64,000 bases of DNA from an uncultured Actinomycetes bacterium. Its GTDB lineage: Bacteria; Actinomycetota; Acidimicrobiia; Acidimicrobiales; RAAP-2. Positions 42,814 to 51,149 of the stretch are shown here, piece after piece. Where the stretch lies: the NCBI GenBank assembly GCA_903924205.1, contig CAIYAP010000007.1, positions 124,001 to 188,000 of the forward strand, read 5' to 3'. The notes beneath the pieces were generated by a model. That model was given only the letters and a program-made list of their open reading frames with translations, was not told where the DNA came from and searched no databases. The translations under genes were made by a program, and so were the position numbers. How positions within the stretch are numbered: position 1 is the stretch's first letter; the number at the start of each line of letters is the position of its first letter.

Positions 42814-44320
42814 GGACGCTTCGTCGCGCTTCCCCTGGCTTTCGCCAGACGTACGGCGTCACGGCGGCAACCGGTGACACCGTCGCCGCGTCACCCACGT
42901 CGTCTTGCAGCGAGTCCGCCGCACCCAACACGAGCCACACCAGCCAACACACGGCATAGAGGTCGCCGTTAAACCACTGAAACGAGGTGGCCAGCAAAAT
43001 GCCAATCGGAACCAGTCCGAGAAGATCATTGCGCCCGACGGCGAATCGGTACACCGACCTCAACGCCAAGGCGCCGAGGATGAAGTACAAGATTTCTCCG
43101 AGCAGCCCATAGGCGACGCCCATGTTGCCGGGGTCGAACTCCGTTCCGTGCGAGCCGCTATTCGCGGTGTAGCGACCGGCCGCCAGAGTCACCGAACCCG
43201 TCCCGCGACCCAAGGGGTGAGTCACGCCGAGTCCCATGCCGTGCCAGGTGGCGTGAAGGTGTCCGGGTAACGACGACCCCGCTCCGGTGGGGTCAGTGAT
43301 ACCCGAGAGTTGGTGGCTGATAAGAACGCCACCCGTTCCCGATCCACTTGAGCCCCCGAAAAATCCCGCCGCGCCAATAAGAACGCCAATGCCCGCCACG
43401 CCCGCCAGCACGATCCACACCGGTCTCATTTTGAAGCGAGTTGCCGCCATGGCTCCCAGGGCGAGGGCCGCGAGGAACACGGAGGTGCGCTGCGATTCAT
43501 AGAACAAGGTGACGGCCACGGTGATGGTGCATGCGAGGTGAAGCGGCCACACCAATCTCGTCGCTTTTCCCGCGAGCGCCACCCACGCCACCAGGCCAAC
43601 AGAGAGGAAGGCGGCATACTCCTGCGCACTGGAAAAAGTTCCAAAAGCTCGCACCACGCCCGATCCCAAATTCAATGCCGTATAGCCCTTGGACTCAATC
43701 CACGCTTGGTCCCACGACGGGAAATGACGAAACTGTTGATAGAGGCCGTACAGAGCGGCACCCAAAGAGCTGATCGCCACGATCCACGTCACTCGCCACA
43801 AGAGATCGGTCGTCATATGGCGTTGCGCCACCCAAAAAGTTGCCGTCGGGATGAGCATGAAGAGGAGCCCACCGAGGCCGGTCATCAGAGAGCCCTGCGC
43901 CGGATTGAAGGCCTCAACAAGCGCCAAAATGTTGAGGGCAAGAACTGCTCGAGCCAAGGGCGTGAGACGTAATTTTCCGCTCTGATACGCCGCGAAGACC
44001 ATGATCAAAATTGCTATTGGACCCACCAAAATCACGGGGTCGCCCGAAAAGGTGATGTTTCCGCCGCCAGGGGTGAATCGGCGAACAAAGCCCAAGAGCA
44101 CCATCCACACGGGCAGCAGGGACATCATGGCCACTGGATTCGACCAGGCCACGGCAATGGCCAACGGAATAATCACGATGGCGAGAATCAGGTGTGAACC
44201 CGCCACCAACGACACCGCCACGGAGCCGACGGCACCGACCGACACATAGAACCACGCCGAACGTCCGCCCAACTCGCCGGCCGACCCGATCGTCGTCGGA
44301 CTACCGCTCGTCGTCGTCAT
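42806..44320 (-). CDS. Wzy/WaaL-type O-antigen polymerase or ligase
   Basis: A 504-residue protein with about 12 membrane segments and a large extracytoplasmic loop before the last segments (roughly 330-400, with GLGVTHPLGRGTGSVTLA). This shape and the motif GRGTG with following histidines and glycines fit the Wzy_C / O-antigen ligase family. In this locus it most likely polymerises repeat units flipped by Wzx. It heads a four-gene operon with three GT genes. The start has CAGAAT 6 bases upstream and no Shine-Dalgarno; the same hexamer precedes wzx. Confidence 0.82.
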   Translation of the reverse strand: MTTTSGSPTTIGSAGELGGRSAWFYVSVGAVGSVAVSLVAGSHLILAIVIIPLAIAVAWSNPVAMMSLLPVWMVLLGFVRRFTPGGGNITFSGDPVILVGPIAILIMVFAAYQSGKLRLTPLARAVLALNILALVEAFNPAQGSLMTGLGGLLFMLIPTATFWVAQRHMTTDLLWRVTWIVAISSLGAALYGLYQQFRHFPSWDQAWIESKGYTALNLGSGVVRAFGTFSSAQEYAAFLSVGLVAWVALAGKATRLVWPLHLACTITVAVTLFYESQRTSVFLAALALGAMAATRFKMRPVWIVLAGVAGIGVLIGAAGFFGGSSGSGTGGVLISHQLSGITDPTGAGSSLPGHLHATWHGMGLGVTHPLGRGTGSVTLAAGRYTANSGSHGTEFDPGNMGVAYGLLGEILYFILGALALRSVYRFAVGRNDLLGLVPIGILLATSFQWFNGDLYAVCWLVWLVLGAADSLQDDVGDAATVSPVAAVTPYVWRKPGEARRSVRG

Positions 44321-44385
44321 GTGGTCATTCTGCCACAGCGCCCCGCATTTTCTGGCGGCGCCTTAGCGGAGAGTTTCACCTTCAC

Positions 44386-44391
44386 TATCAT
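44386..44391 (+). promoter_or_regulatory. Candidate -10 element (TATCAT) for leaderless BY-kinase mRNA
   Basis: TATCAT ends 6 bases before ATG 44398 with no Shine-Dalgarno present. The 77-base divergent gap with wzy therefore holds two face-to-face promoters: this one and CAGAAT (44327-44332, minus strand). Motif evidence only. Confidence 0.4.
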
Positions 44392-44397
44392 GGCGCC

Positions 44398-46164
44398 ATG
44401 GCTGAAGCGAACGCGATTCGTCGCACCCCGGCGGAATATCTCAGCATTGTCTGGCGACGCCGAGTGCTCGTCCTTATTGTCACTCTGAGCTCCCTCGCGA
44501 TAATGATCGGTATCGACTCAGTACGCACGCCGGTCTACTCCTCGACTGCCAAAGTCTCCTTCGGCGGGAAGGTCACCAGCGCCTCGGTCATTTCCGGGAA
44601 CATCATCCGTCTAGGGTCGGCCGCCGCTCACGCGGAGGCATACAAACTGCTCGGCCAAGCTCTGCCTCCGATCACCTTGCGTCAAGAAGGTTCGACGGCG
44701 GTCGTCGACATCACCTGCACCGCAAGTTCGGCCAGCTTGGCCAGCCGAGGAGCCAATGCCCTGGCCGACGGTTACAACGCCATGATTCGCGCCCAAACTG
44801 TCACGAACGCGCTGAGCACGCTCCAGTTCCTGCAGACCTCCGTCGGTACGACGAATACTCAAATCGCCGGGTTGAATCAAGCGATAGCCAAGGCGGGCAA
44901 GCACAGCGTGTTGGGTCAGATCTACGCCAAGTCTCTGCAATCGGCCTACCAGCACCTTCAGAATTTGAACCAGCAAATGCTGTTCGTTAACTCGGTCATC
45001 GTCAATCCTCCGAATGCCCTGGCCGTTCTTGCCTACTCGTACCCCAACAACATCCCCCTCTCACCCAAGCCCACCACCGATGCCCTGTTGGCTTTCCTCG
45101 TCGGCATCTTGCTGGCTGTCGGCATCGCCGTGCTGCAAGAGTCGCTGGATGACCGACTGCGCAACCGTGCCGAGCTGGAGCATCTAGCGGGCGGACGTCC
45201 GGCGATTGGGATCATCCCGACCATTCGTGAATGGGAAGACCGAAAAACTCCGCTGCTGATCACGGCCGAACAGCCTCGCGGTCGGGCGGCCGAAGCGTTC
45301 CGCACCTTGCGCACCTCTCTACAATTCATGTCACTGGATGACCCCATCAAGACGCTGCTGATCAGCTCGCCATCGGCCGCAGACGGTAAGACCACCGTCT
45401 CGTCCAACTTGGCCTTCACCATTGCGGCATCGGGCCAAGAAGTGATCATCGTGGGTCTCGACCTCCGCAAACCTCGAATTCACGAATTTTTCGGAGTATC
45501 AAACGACGTCGGCATCACATCCGTCCTCCTCGGTGAAGTCGACTTGGATTCGGCCATCGTCAACGTTCCAGGTAGTGCGTACCTACGCATCCTTCCCGCC
45601 GGCCCCGTTCCGCCGAATCCCGCCGAACTTCTCAGTGGTCGGCGAGCGCAGCAGTTAATTGAACAGCTGAAGGCGCGCTGCGACCTGGTTATTTTGGACT
45701 CCCCGCCGCTGCTACCCGTGTCGGACTCGCAGGTCCTCGCCGCGAATGCCGATGCCATCGTGCTCGTCGCCGCCGCGGGCATCTCTAAGCGCCGAGACAT
45801 TGAGCGTTCTGTCGAGCTTCTCCGCCAAGTCGATGCCGCACTGGTCGGCGTCATCTTGAATCGCGCACCGGCGTCGGATGGCTATGGCCGTGGCAAATAC
45901 GGCTACGGGTACGGCTACGGCTATGGCTATGGCTACGGGTATGGCTACGGATACGGATACGGCTCTGGCAGCTACGGTCGATCGCCCTACGGATCTGGCG
46001 GCGGCCTGCCCGTTCCCGAGAATCTGCCCATGGGTGGCGGCGTCGCGGTCGATGAATCCGCCCGCACGTCAGGAGTGCCGTCGAATCCCTTTGGTGCGGG
46101 CGTGAGCGACATTATCGATGTCAGCGCGACTCGCATGGAAGATGATCCTCACGGCGACGCGTAG
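44398..46164 (+). CDS. Wzc-like polysaccharide co-polymerase with BY-kinase domain and Tyr-Gly repeat tail
   Basis: A 588-residue protein. The N-terminal Wzz domain is bounded by membrane segments near 22-40 and 230-248. The cytoplasmic tyrosine autokinase has Walker A SSPSAADGKTTVSSN (about 323), Walker A' VIIVGLDLRKPR (about 350) and Walker B LVILDSPPLLPVSD (about 431). The tail at residues 496-530 holds eleven consecutive Tyr-Gly pairs (45898-45963) plus further YG units, the expected tyrosine cluster of such kinases in an extreme form. It controls polymer length and export with the phosphatase at 48091. A start at 44398 fits the family; longer open sequence upstream does not. DUF4012 follows by 2 bases. 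Confidence 0.92.
   Translation: MAEANAIRRTPAEYLSIVWRRRVLVLIVTLSSLAIMIGIDSVRTPVYSSTAKVSFGGKVTSASVISGNIIRLGSAAAHAEAYKLLGQALPPITLRQEGSTAVVDITCTASSASLASRGANALADGYNAMIRAQTVTNALSTLQFLQTSVGTTNTQIAGLNQAIAKAGKHSVLGQIYAKSLQSAYQHLQNLNQQMLFVNSVIVNPPNALAVLAYSYPNNIPLSPKPTTDALLAFLVGILLAVGIAVLQESLDDRLRNRAELEHLAGGRPAIGIIPTIREWEDRKTPLLITAEQPRGRAAEAFRTLRTSLQFMSLDDPIKTLLISSPSAADGKTTVSSNLAFTIAASGQEVIIVGLDLRKPRIHEFFGVSNDVGITSVLLGEVDLDSAIVNVPGSAYLRILPAGPVPPNPAELLSGRRAQQLIEQLKARCDLVILDSPPLLPVSDSQVLAANADAIVLVAAAGISKRRDIERSVELLRQVDAALVGVILNRAPASDGYGRGKYGYGYGYGYGYGYGYGYGYGYGSGSYGRSPYGSGGGLPVPENLPMGGGVAVDESARTSGVPSNPFGAGVSDIIDVSATRMEDDPHGDA
45898..45963 (+). repeat. Tyr-Gly codon repeat (11 units)
   Basis: Eleven in-frame TAY-GGN units in a row inside the BY-kinase tail. 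Third positions vary (ggc, ggg, gga; tac, tat), so the protein repeat is conserved better than an exact DNA repeat would be. This argues for selection on the peptide rather than recent slippage, though slippage could have started it. Confidence 0.9.
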
Positions 46165-46166
46165 CC

Positions 46167-48113
46167 GTGTCCAAGTACTACCGACACCGCCACAGTCACC
46201 GGCTGCACCTTCTTCGTCATGGCTCGAAGCACTTCTTTCAGCACCGCCGTGGCGAGCGCCACAAACACTCACGGCGAGATACCGCACGTATCGAACCCAA
46301 GGTGTCGGCGTGGATGACCGTACCCGCGCGAGTCTGGCCAAAAGAGATTGTCAAGCAAATTCTCCTCGGCACCGCGGTGGCCCTCACAGCGCTCGTGACC
46401 TGGGCGGCCATTGATGCCTACCTGATCCTGGCGCACGCGCGCAGCGAGGTACGTACCATCGTGAGTTCGGGCGTCTCGATTTTGGATCACTCGCGCTCTT
46501 TGACGGACAGCCAAAGCCGTGCCAAGACCTTGCAGCAACTCTCCGTCATCGAGGCATCGGCCTACAACATCGATAATCGCCTCAGCGGCTCAGCCGCCTT
46601 GAGTGTCCTGTCATGGATTCCCGTCGTCGGCACCCAGGTGTCGGCCGTGCGCCAAACGGCTGGCGACTTTGACGTTCTCTGCCAGCAAGCCACCGATGTC
46701 GTGTCGAATATCTCGCAAGCGGCGAACTCCACCTTCGGTAATCACGTGAACATTCCTTCACTGGCCAACCTCAACGAACAGCTGGGAGTCACGCACAAGG
46801 CTCTCTCGACGATGCACACGTCCACGGCGGGCCTCATTGGCCCGGTGCGTAGCATGCGCGAGCAGTTTGCCTTGATGGAAGGCCGTATCGCGGGCCTCGT
46901 TGGTAACGGTCACCGGGCGCTCACTTTCGCTCTCGATTTCTTCGGCGGCAATGGTCCTCGACGGTACTTTGTCGCCGGTCTCAACAGCGCCGAAATGCGT
47001 GACCAGGGCGCCGTCCTGTCATGGTCGCTCATGGATTCCAACCAAGGAACTTTCCATACCTCAGCGTCCGCGTCAGTCGGAACCCTCACCTTGACGCATC
47101 CGGCCGCCAGCCTGTCCGGCAACACGGCTGCCGTCTTCGGTCCGTACTACCCCACGCGAATTTGGCAATCGGTGAATGCCATCGCCAATTTCCCGACATC
47201 CGCGACGTGGATGACGCAGATGTACGCCCAAGCCCGCCATCAGCACGTGGACGGCGTCGTCGCACTCGATACTCAGGCGTTGCGCAGCCTGCTCGAGGTC
47301 ACCGGTCCCATCTACGTTCCGGCCGTTCACAGCTTCGTGGGGTCAGGAAATGTGGAGTCACTGTTGCTGCACGATCTCTACGTTCGTTTCCCTGCGGGGG
47401 CCGACCAGCAACTGCGCCACGCCGACGTCTCCGCGGTGGCCAGTGCCGTCATTGAGCGACTCTCTCAGGGTGGCTACGACCCCGCTCGTTTGATCTTCCA
47501 GCTCGCCAACACCATTCCCGGCCGACACCTCATGCTGTGGGACGCTCGCCCAACTTTGCAGCGTGCCATCGAGCACTTTGGCGCATCTGGCGAATTGAAC
47601 GTCGGTACGCATTCGACCGTTCACGTCTCGCTTCAGTCGGGTGTGGCGGCGAAGCTGGACTGGTTCGTGCACAGCAGCGACCACATCACTATCCAGATTT
47701 CGAATAACACGGCCTACATTACGTCATCTCTCACGATTACAAATAGCGCCCCGCTCCACGGACACCCGAGCTACGCCCTCGGGCCCGACAACGTGGCCAC
47801 GCACACCGTGGGCCAATATGTCGGGCGCATCTACCAATGGTGGCCGAGCCTCAGCCAATCTCCGGGTGCCGTCAGCGAAGAGGGCTTATCACTGCTGCGC
47901 AACATTGTCCGCGTGAACCCACAGCACAGTTCCACCGTGGTGAGTCAGCTCGTTATCCCGCACATCTTTGATCACGGGCCATTCACCTTGTCGTTCGTAC
48001 CGCAGGGGCGAATCCACCCCATGCACTACGTCGTCACCGCCACCGGCGCGTCCGGGCCATCAGCGAGCGCGTGGTACGACACGCACCGCGTCAGTTTGAC
48101 GTGGACCAAGTAG
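46167..48113 (+). CDS. DUF4012 membrane protein with His/Arg-rich N-terminus
   Basis: A 648-residue protein. Residues 1-38 are cytoplasmic and extremely rich in His (9) and Arg (10 or so). One membrane span follows (about 66-86, LLGTAVALTALVTWAAIDAYL), then a long outside region. It contains the DUF4012 landmarks: FALDFFGGNGPRRYFVAGLNSAEMRDQGAVLS and later SLLEVTGPIYVP and PAGADQQLRHADVSAV. The family is common in Actinobacteria beside polysaccharide genes and has no established function. The GTG start at 46167 is 2 bases after the BY-kinase stop. Its stop overlaps the phosphatase gene by 23 bases. Confidence 0.82.
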   Translation: MSKYYRHRHSHRLHLLRHGSKHFFQHRRGERHKHSRRDTARIEPKVSAWMTVPARVWPKEIVKQILLGTAVALTALVTWAAIDAYLILAHARSEVRTIVSSGVSILDHSRSLTDSQSRAKTLQQLSVIEASAYNIDNRLSGSAALSVLSWIPVVGTQVSAVRQTAGDFDVLCQQATDVVSNISQAANSTFGNHVNIPSLANLNEQLGVTHKALSTMHTSTAGLIGPVRSMREQFALMEGRIAGLVGNGHRALTFALDFFGGNGPRRYFVAGLNSAEMRDQGAVLSWSLMDSNQGTFHTSASASVGTLTLTHPAASLSGNTAAVFGPYYPTRIWQSVNAIANFPTSATWMTQMYAQARHQHVDGVVALDTQALRSLLEVTGPIYVPAVHSFVGSGNVESLLLHDLYVRFPAGADQQLRHADVSAVASAVIERLSQGGYDPARLIFQLANTIPGRHLMLWDARPTLQRAIEHFGASGELNVGTHSTVHVSLQSGVAAKLDWFVHSSDHITIQISNNTAYITSSLTITNSAPLHGHPSYALGPDNVATHTVGQYVGRIYQWWPSLSQSPGAVSEEGLSLLRNIVRVNPQHSSTVVSQLVIPHIFDHGPFTLSFVPQGRIHPMHYVVTATGASGPSASAWYDTHRVSLTWTK

Positions 48114-48630
48114 CTAACACCGGCCCGAGAGTTTGCACCAGTCGGCGAAGTTCCACCGCCATTTTCGCGTAGCTCTCGGGTGTTCCCGACAGTCCCGGAT
48201 CAGCAATGTCATCGAGGGCCGATTCGGTCAGCAAATCTGATGCTCGACGGCCATGGTGGGCGCGGTGCATAATTTCCGACCCCACGCTGTCAAAAGGTGA
48301 CTCCATCACCGCGCGTGCGAATTCTTTAACCGTAAACGAGCGTGGCCACCGAGTGGACCTTTCCACCACCATGTCGCGCAGAACCTCACGATCAGCCGCG
48401 AGCAGTAAGTCCGCGTCATCGGCACCCACGTCATCGAGGCGCTGACCCGTCATCACGGGAAGCGGCACATTCATCGCAAGGTATTGCGCGCGTAGCGCCT
48501 CGGGAATCTCCACTGCCACCGGCCTCATTCCCGCACTGGCGACATCAATCCCCGGTTGAGAAGTGGTCAGCAGGGCTGCCAGCAAAGGGCTACGGCACAC
48601 ATTTGCCGAACAGACGAATATGACCTTCAC
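48091..48630 (-). CDS. Low-molecular-weight protein tyrosine phosphatase (Wzb-like)
   Basis: A 179-residue LMW-PTP. The P-loop CSANVCRS gives C-x5-R at Cys7-Arg13. The C-terminal acid loop reads DIADPGLSGTPESY, with Asp-Pro kept but Gly in place of the usual Tyr or Phe. It should dephosphorylate the Tyr-Gly tail of the BY-kinase two genes away. GTG 48630 is chosen because it makes a GTGA overlap with the GT gene upstream and gives the standard N-terminus; a longer frame exists but reads into that gene. It is last in the methyltransferase-GT-phosphatase operon. Confidence 0.85.
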   Translation of the reverse strand: MKVIFVCSANVCRSPLLAALLTTSQPGIDVASAGMRPVAVEIPEALRAQYLAMNVPLPVMTGQRLDDVGADDADLLLAADREVLRDMVVERSTRWPRSFTVKEFARAVMESPFDSVGSEIMHRAHHGRRASDLLTESALDDIADPGLSGTPESYAKMAVELRRLVQTLGPVLATWSTSN

Positions 48631-49739
48631 TGTCGCACCCGTGCTTTCTCCCCGATCGCTGACTGGTAGTTCGATTCGAGCAAGGTGACCACTCGGTCGG
48701 GGGTGAAGCGCCGACTGGCGAGATGTGCGGCGGCGCCCCACAGGGCACGCCGAGACGGCGCTGCGAGTTCTCGCAACGCCACCACGACCGCGTCCACGTC
48801 GCCGACGGGAACCAAAATTCCCGCCTCCCCCACGATGTCTCTCGGACCCGCGATGTCGGTGGCCACGATAGAGAGTCCGTGACTCGCCGCTTCCAGCACG
48901 GTCAGTCCGAAACCTTCAAAACGGCTGAGATGGAGAAGAACCGAATGTTGCTGATAGAGCGACACCATGTCCTCGCCACTCACCGACGACAACGTCGTCA
49001 CTCGAGACGCAAGTCTGGCGTCAAGGGACTCCAGGTCACGCGGATTGGCTCCGAGCCAGGTGATGCGTAGTTCGGGGTAATCCTGAATCACGCGCGCCAG
49101 CGCGGCCAGCGCGTCGCGACTGCCCTTGCGCCACTCGAGACCACCGGTCACGAGCACCGCAAACTCGATGGTGGTATCGGCCTCACCATGGTTGAACGAC
49201 CGACCGGCGAGCGGCGCGGTGCGAAAGACGTGATCTGGCGGCACGTCAGCATGTCCGCACACCCACGAACTCTCCTCATCGTTGAGGACGGCCACCGCAT
49301 CAGCGACCTGCAGTGACCGGCGCACCTCGGAGAGTCGCCAGCCTGCATGGTATAGACCGTACCGACGTCGAAGGACGAGTTCCCCTCGCTGCGCACCCGC
49401 TCGGCGCGCCGCGACTCCCAAGGCCTCAAGGCCGTGCGATCGAGTAACCAGCACGGTTCGCCAGGACGAGACTTCGCGACGCGTCAACCGTGCGGCATCA
49501 CCCGTGCTGGCATCGATGAGGTCGTAGCGACCCTCACGCTCTGCTCGCCGCATCCAACGGGCAACGGCGGAGGGAAATCGAAGTGCCGTCAATCGAGCGG
49601 GTCCGCGACCCACGATCTCGGTGCCCACGACGTCCACCTGGTGCCCGCGCGAACGCAGACCCTCGGCGAGTGTCAAGGTGGAGCCGGCTGCCCCAGTCGC
49701 GCCAACAAGCTCGTGGTGGACGACGAGGGCAATCCGCAC
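48627..49739 (-). CDS. GT4-type glycosyltransferase
   Basis: A 370-residue GT-B protein. It begins MRIALVVHHELVGATGAAGS with the glycine-rich acceptor loop, has AVLVTGGLEWRKGSRDALAAL at the C-domain start and SRFEGFGLTVLEAASHGLSI at the donor site. Sugar specificity cannot be read. It is one base from the methyltransferase gene and overlaps the phosphatase start by 4 bases. Confidence 0.82.
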   Translation of the reverse strand: MRIALVVHHELVGATGAAGSTLTLAEGLRSRGHQVDVVGTEIVGRGPARLTALRFPSAVARWMRRAEREGRYDLIDASTGDAARLTRREVSSWRTVLVTRSHGLEALGVAARRAGAQRGELVLRRRYGLYHAGWRLSEVRRSLQVADAVAVLNDEESSWVCGHADVPPDHVFRTAPLAGRSFNHGEADTTIEFAVLVTGGLEWRKGSRDALAALARVIQDYPELRITWLGANPRDLESLDARLASRVTTLSSVSGEDMVSLYQQHSVLLHLSRFEGFGLTVLEAASHGLSIVATDIAGPRDIVGEAGILVPVGDVDAVVVALRELAAPSRRALWGAAAHLASRRFTPDRVVTLLESNYQSAIGEKARVRQ

Positions 49740-49740
49740 G

Positions 49741-50460
49741 CTAAATCAGCGGCTCGTTCGGTACCAGCATGAAGAAGCGCTCGAGTCCATGCCATCCGCG
49801 GCGACGAGAGACCTTGATCGCCACCATGCGAGCGAAAAAGAAAAGCCGACGCGTGAGTTTGATGCCCGCGATAAGGCGCTGCGCCTGCGAAAAGTTACCC
49901 ACTTCGAATTGCGCACAGGTGCGAGCGGCACCGATGTAACGCACATTCTTGGCAAACCAAAAGCGGCGAAGGATTGCTCGAGTCGTGCCCACGGCGCTGA
50001 ACGCATCGTGTACGTAGATGAAACTACGTGGTGCCATGTGCGGCATCCAACCGTCAAAGTCCGTCAACGTCGAGGCGAGGTCATGTGCGCCATCCACCCA
50101 TAAAAAGCCCACGGGGGCGCCCGTCCACGTCGATGAGGCGTCAGCTGACAGGCCACGAAAGAGCTGGACTCGATCGGTGACGCCGGCACGTTCGATGTTG
50201 GCCTGAAAGGCAGTCAGCGATTCCGGCCCGCCGCCCCACCGCGGGTCGTCAAATGGGTCTACTGCCGTCAGGCTCACACCGTCGGGCAAGCCCATGGCAA
50301 TGATGACCGCAGATTTTCCACGATGACTTCCGATCTCGACGGCTGCCGTTCCTGGTGTCACGCGTTGGGCTGCCTCAAAAAGGGCTAAGCCTTGTTCGGG
50401 CAGCAACCATCCATCGACAGTTTCCGCAATACGCCACACTTCGGCAAAGGTCGTTGACAT
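49741..50460 (-). CDS. Class I SAM-dependent methyltransferase (Methyltransf_24 type)
   Basis: A 239-residue Rossmann-fold methyltransferase. The SAM motif is TAAVEIGSHRGKSAVIIAMG (about 34-53), followed by LTAVDPFDDPRWGGG and FLWVDGAHDLASTLTDFD, which match the class that modifies glycans and small molecules. It heads the operon with a GT and the phosphatase, so it probably methylates a sugar or end-caps a chain in this locus. TAAAGT lies 6 bases upstream of the ATG and no Shine-Dalgarno is seen. Confidence 0.78.
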   Translation of the reverse strand: MSTTFAEVWRIAETVDGWLLPEQGLALFEAAQRVTPGTAAVEIGSHRGKSAVIIAMGLPDGVSLTAVDPFDDPRWGGGPESLTAFQANIERAGVTDRVQLFRGLSADASSTWTGAPVGFLWVDGAHDLASTLTDFDGWMPHMAPRSFIYVHDAFSAVGTTRAILRRFWFAKNVRYIGAARTCAQFEVGNFSQAQRLIAGIKLTRRLFFFARMVAIKVSRRRGWHGLERFFMLVPNEPLI

Positions 50461-50466
50461 GCTGCC

Positions 50467-50472
50467 ACTTTA
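50467..50472 (-). promoter_or_regulatory. Candidate -10 element (TAAAGT) for leaderless methyltransferase mRNA
   Basis: On the minus strand TAAAGT is 6 bases upstream of the methyltransferase ATG in the 26-base gap to the TY-Chap gene. The same hexamer and spacing occur before the M20 peptidase at 57098. Confidence 0.4.
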
Positions 50473-50486
50473 CCGAGGTGCTGTGG

Positions 50487-51071
50487 TTATTGAGGGTTGT
50501 CCTCGCCCGGCAAGGTGCCGTCGGTGGGAAAGTCCTCGTCATCAAACTGCTCCACAATGGATTCCCACGCCGCCGCGTCAAGTTGTTCGCGATTACGCCG
50601 ACTGTCGTGCCTCGCCGCCTCCATGTCCTTCGACGGCGAGCGGCGAACCTCGAAGGTTCGTAATTCAGCCATCACGCCGTCGGGCGTCGAGCCCTGCCCC
50701 AGGATGTCGGTCACGACGTGGGCCACCGCCCGCGACAATTCTCCGATTCCACTGACGTCGCAGATGCGCTGCGACCAGTTGGGGCTGCCGTCACGCGAGG
50801 GGGCCGCCCAACCGGATGATTCCAGCTGTGCCTCTTGATCGGGTGTGAGCGCCATTTCGTCCGTCAGGTTGAGGTTGGAGATGCACTCAGCAATTATCAC
50901 GTCGCCTTCCGCCCAAAACTGCACGTAGCGAAAATCAGTGAAGTCGCAAATGGCCACGAGACAGCGCGGGTCGCGTCGCATGGCGCCGAGGAGTTCGGGC
51001 AAATTCGCCACGAAAGATGACACGGCGACATCGGTAGGGTCGCTTTCTCCGGTGAGTTGCATGTAGGTCAT
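50487..51071 (-). CDS. TY-Chap-domain (T3SS/YbjN chaperone-fold) protein
   Basis: A 194-residue soluble acidic protein. The part around residues 40-120 (RYVQFWAEGDVIIAECISN, then LTPDQEAQLESSGW and GSPNWSQRI) follows the TY-Chap N-terminal domain, a fold related to type III chaperones and YbjN proteins in Actinobacteria. The C-terminal 50 residues are acidic and look disordered (FDDEDFPTDG). There is no strong partner gene next to it. Function unknown; domain match is by eye. Confidence 0.55.
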   Translation of the reverse strand: MTYMQLTGESDPTDVAVSSFVANLPELLGAMRRDPRCLVAICDFTDFRYVQFWAEGDVIIAECISNLNLTDEMALTPDQEAQLESSGWAAPSRDGSPNWSQRICDVSGIGELSRAVAHVVTDILGQGSTPDGVMAELRTFEVRRSPSKDMEAARHDSRRNREQLDAAAWESIVEQFDDEDFPTDGTLPGEDNPQ

Positions 51072-51138
51072 ATATCCATGATGACGAGAAGGTGCGACAT
51101 CGCCACGCGACCAGCGGATTCAGTCTCGCCATCGGCAA

Positions 51139-51144
51139 TACTTT
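51139..51144 (+). promoter_or_regulatory. Candidate -10 element (TACTTT) for leaderless SCO6745-family mRNA
   Basis: TACTTT ends 5 bases before the GTG at 51150. No Shine-Dalgarno is seen in the 78-base divergent gap. Confidence 0.35.
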
Positions 51145-51149
51145 GATTC

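Noticed and set aside
45885-45990. Non-coding minisatellite reading of the TAC-GGC repeat
   Set aside because: It is in frame with a complete kinase gene, codons vary at third positions, and the tyrosine tail is expected there.
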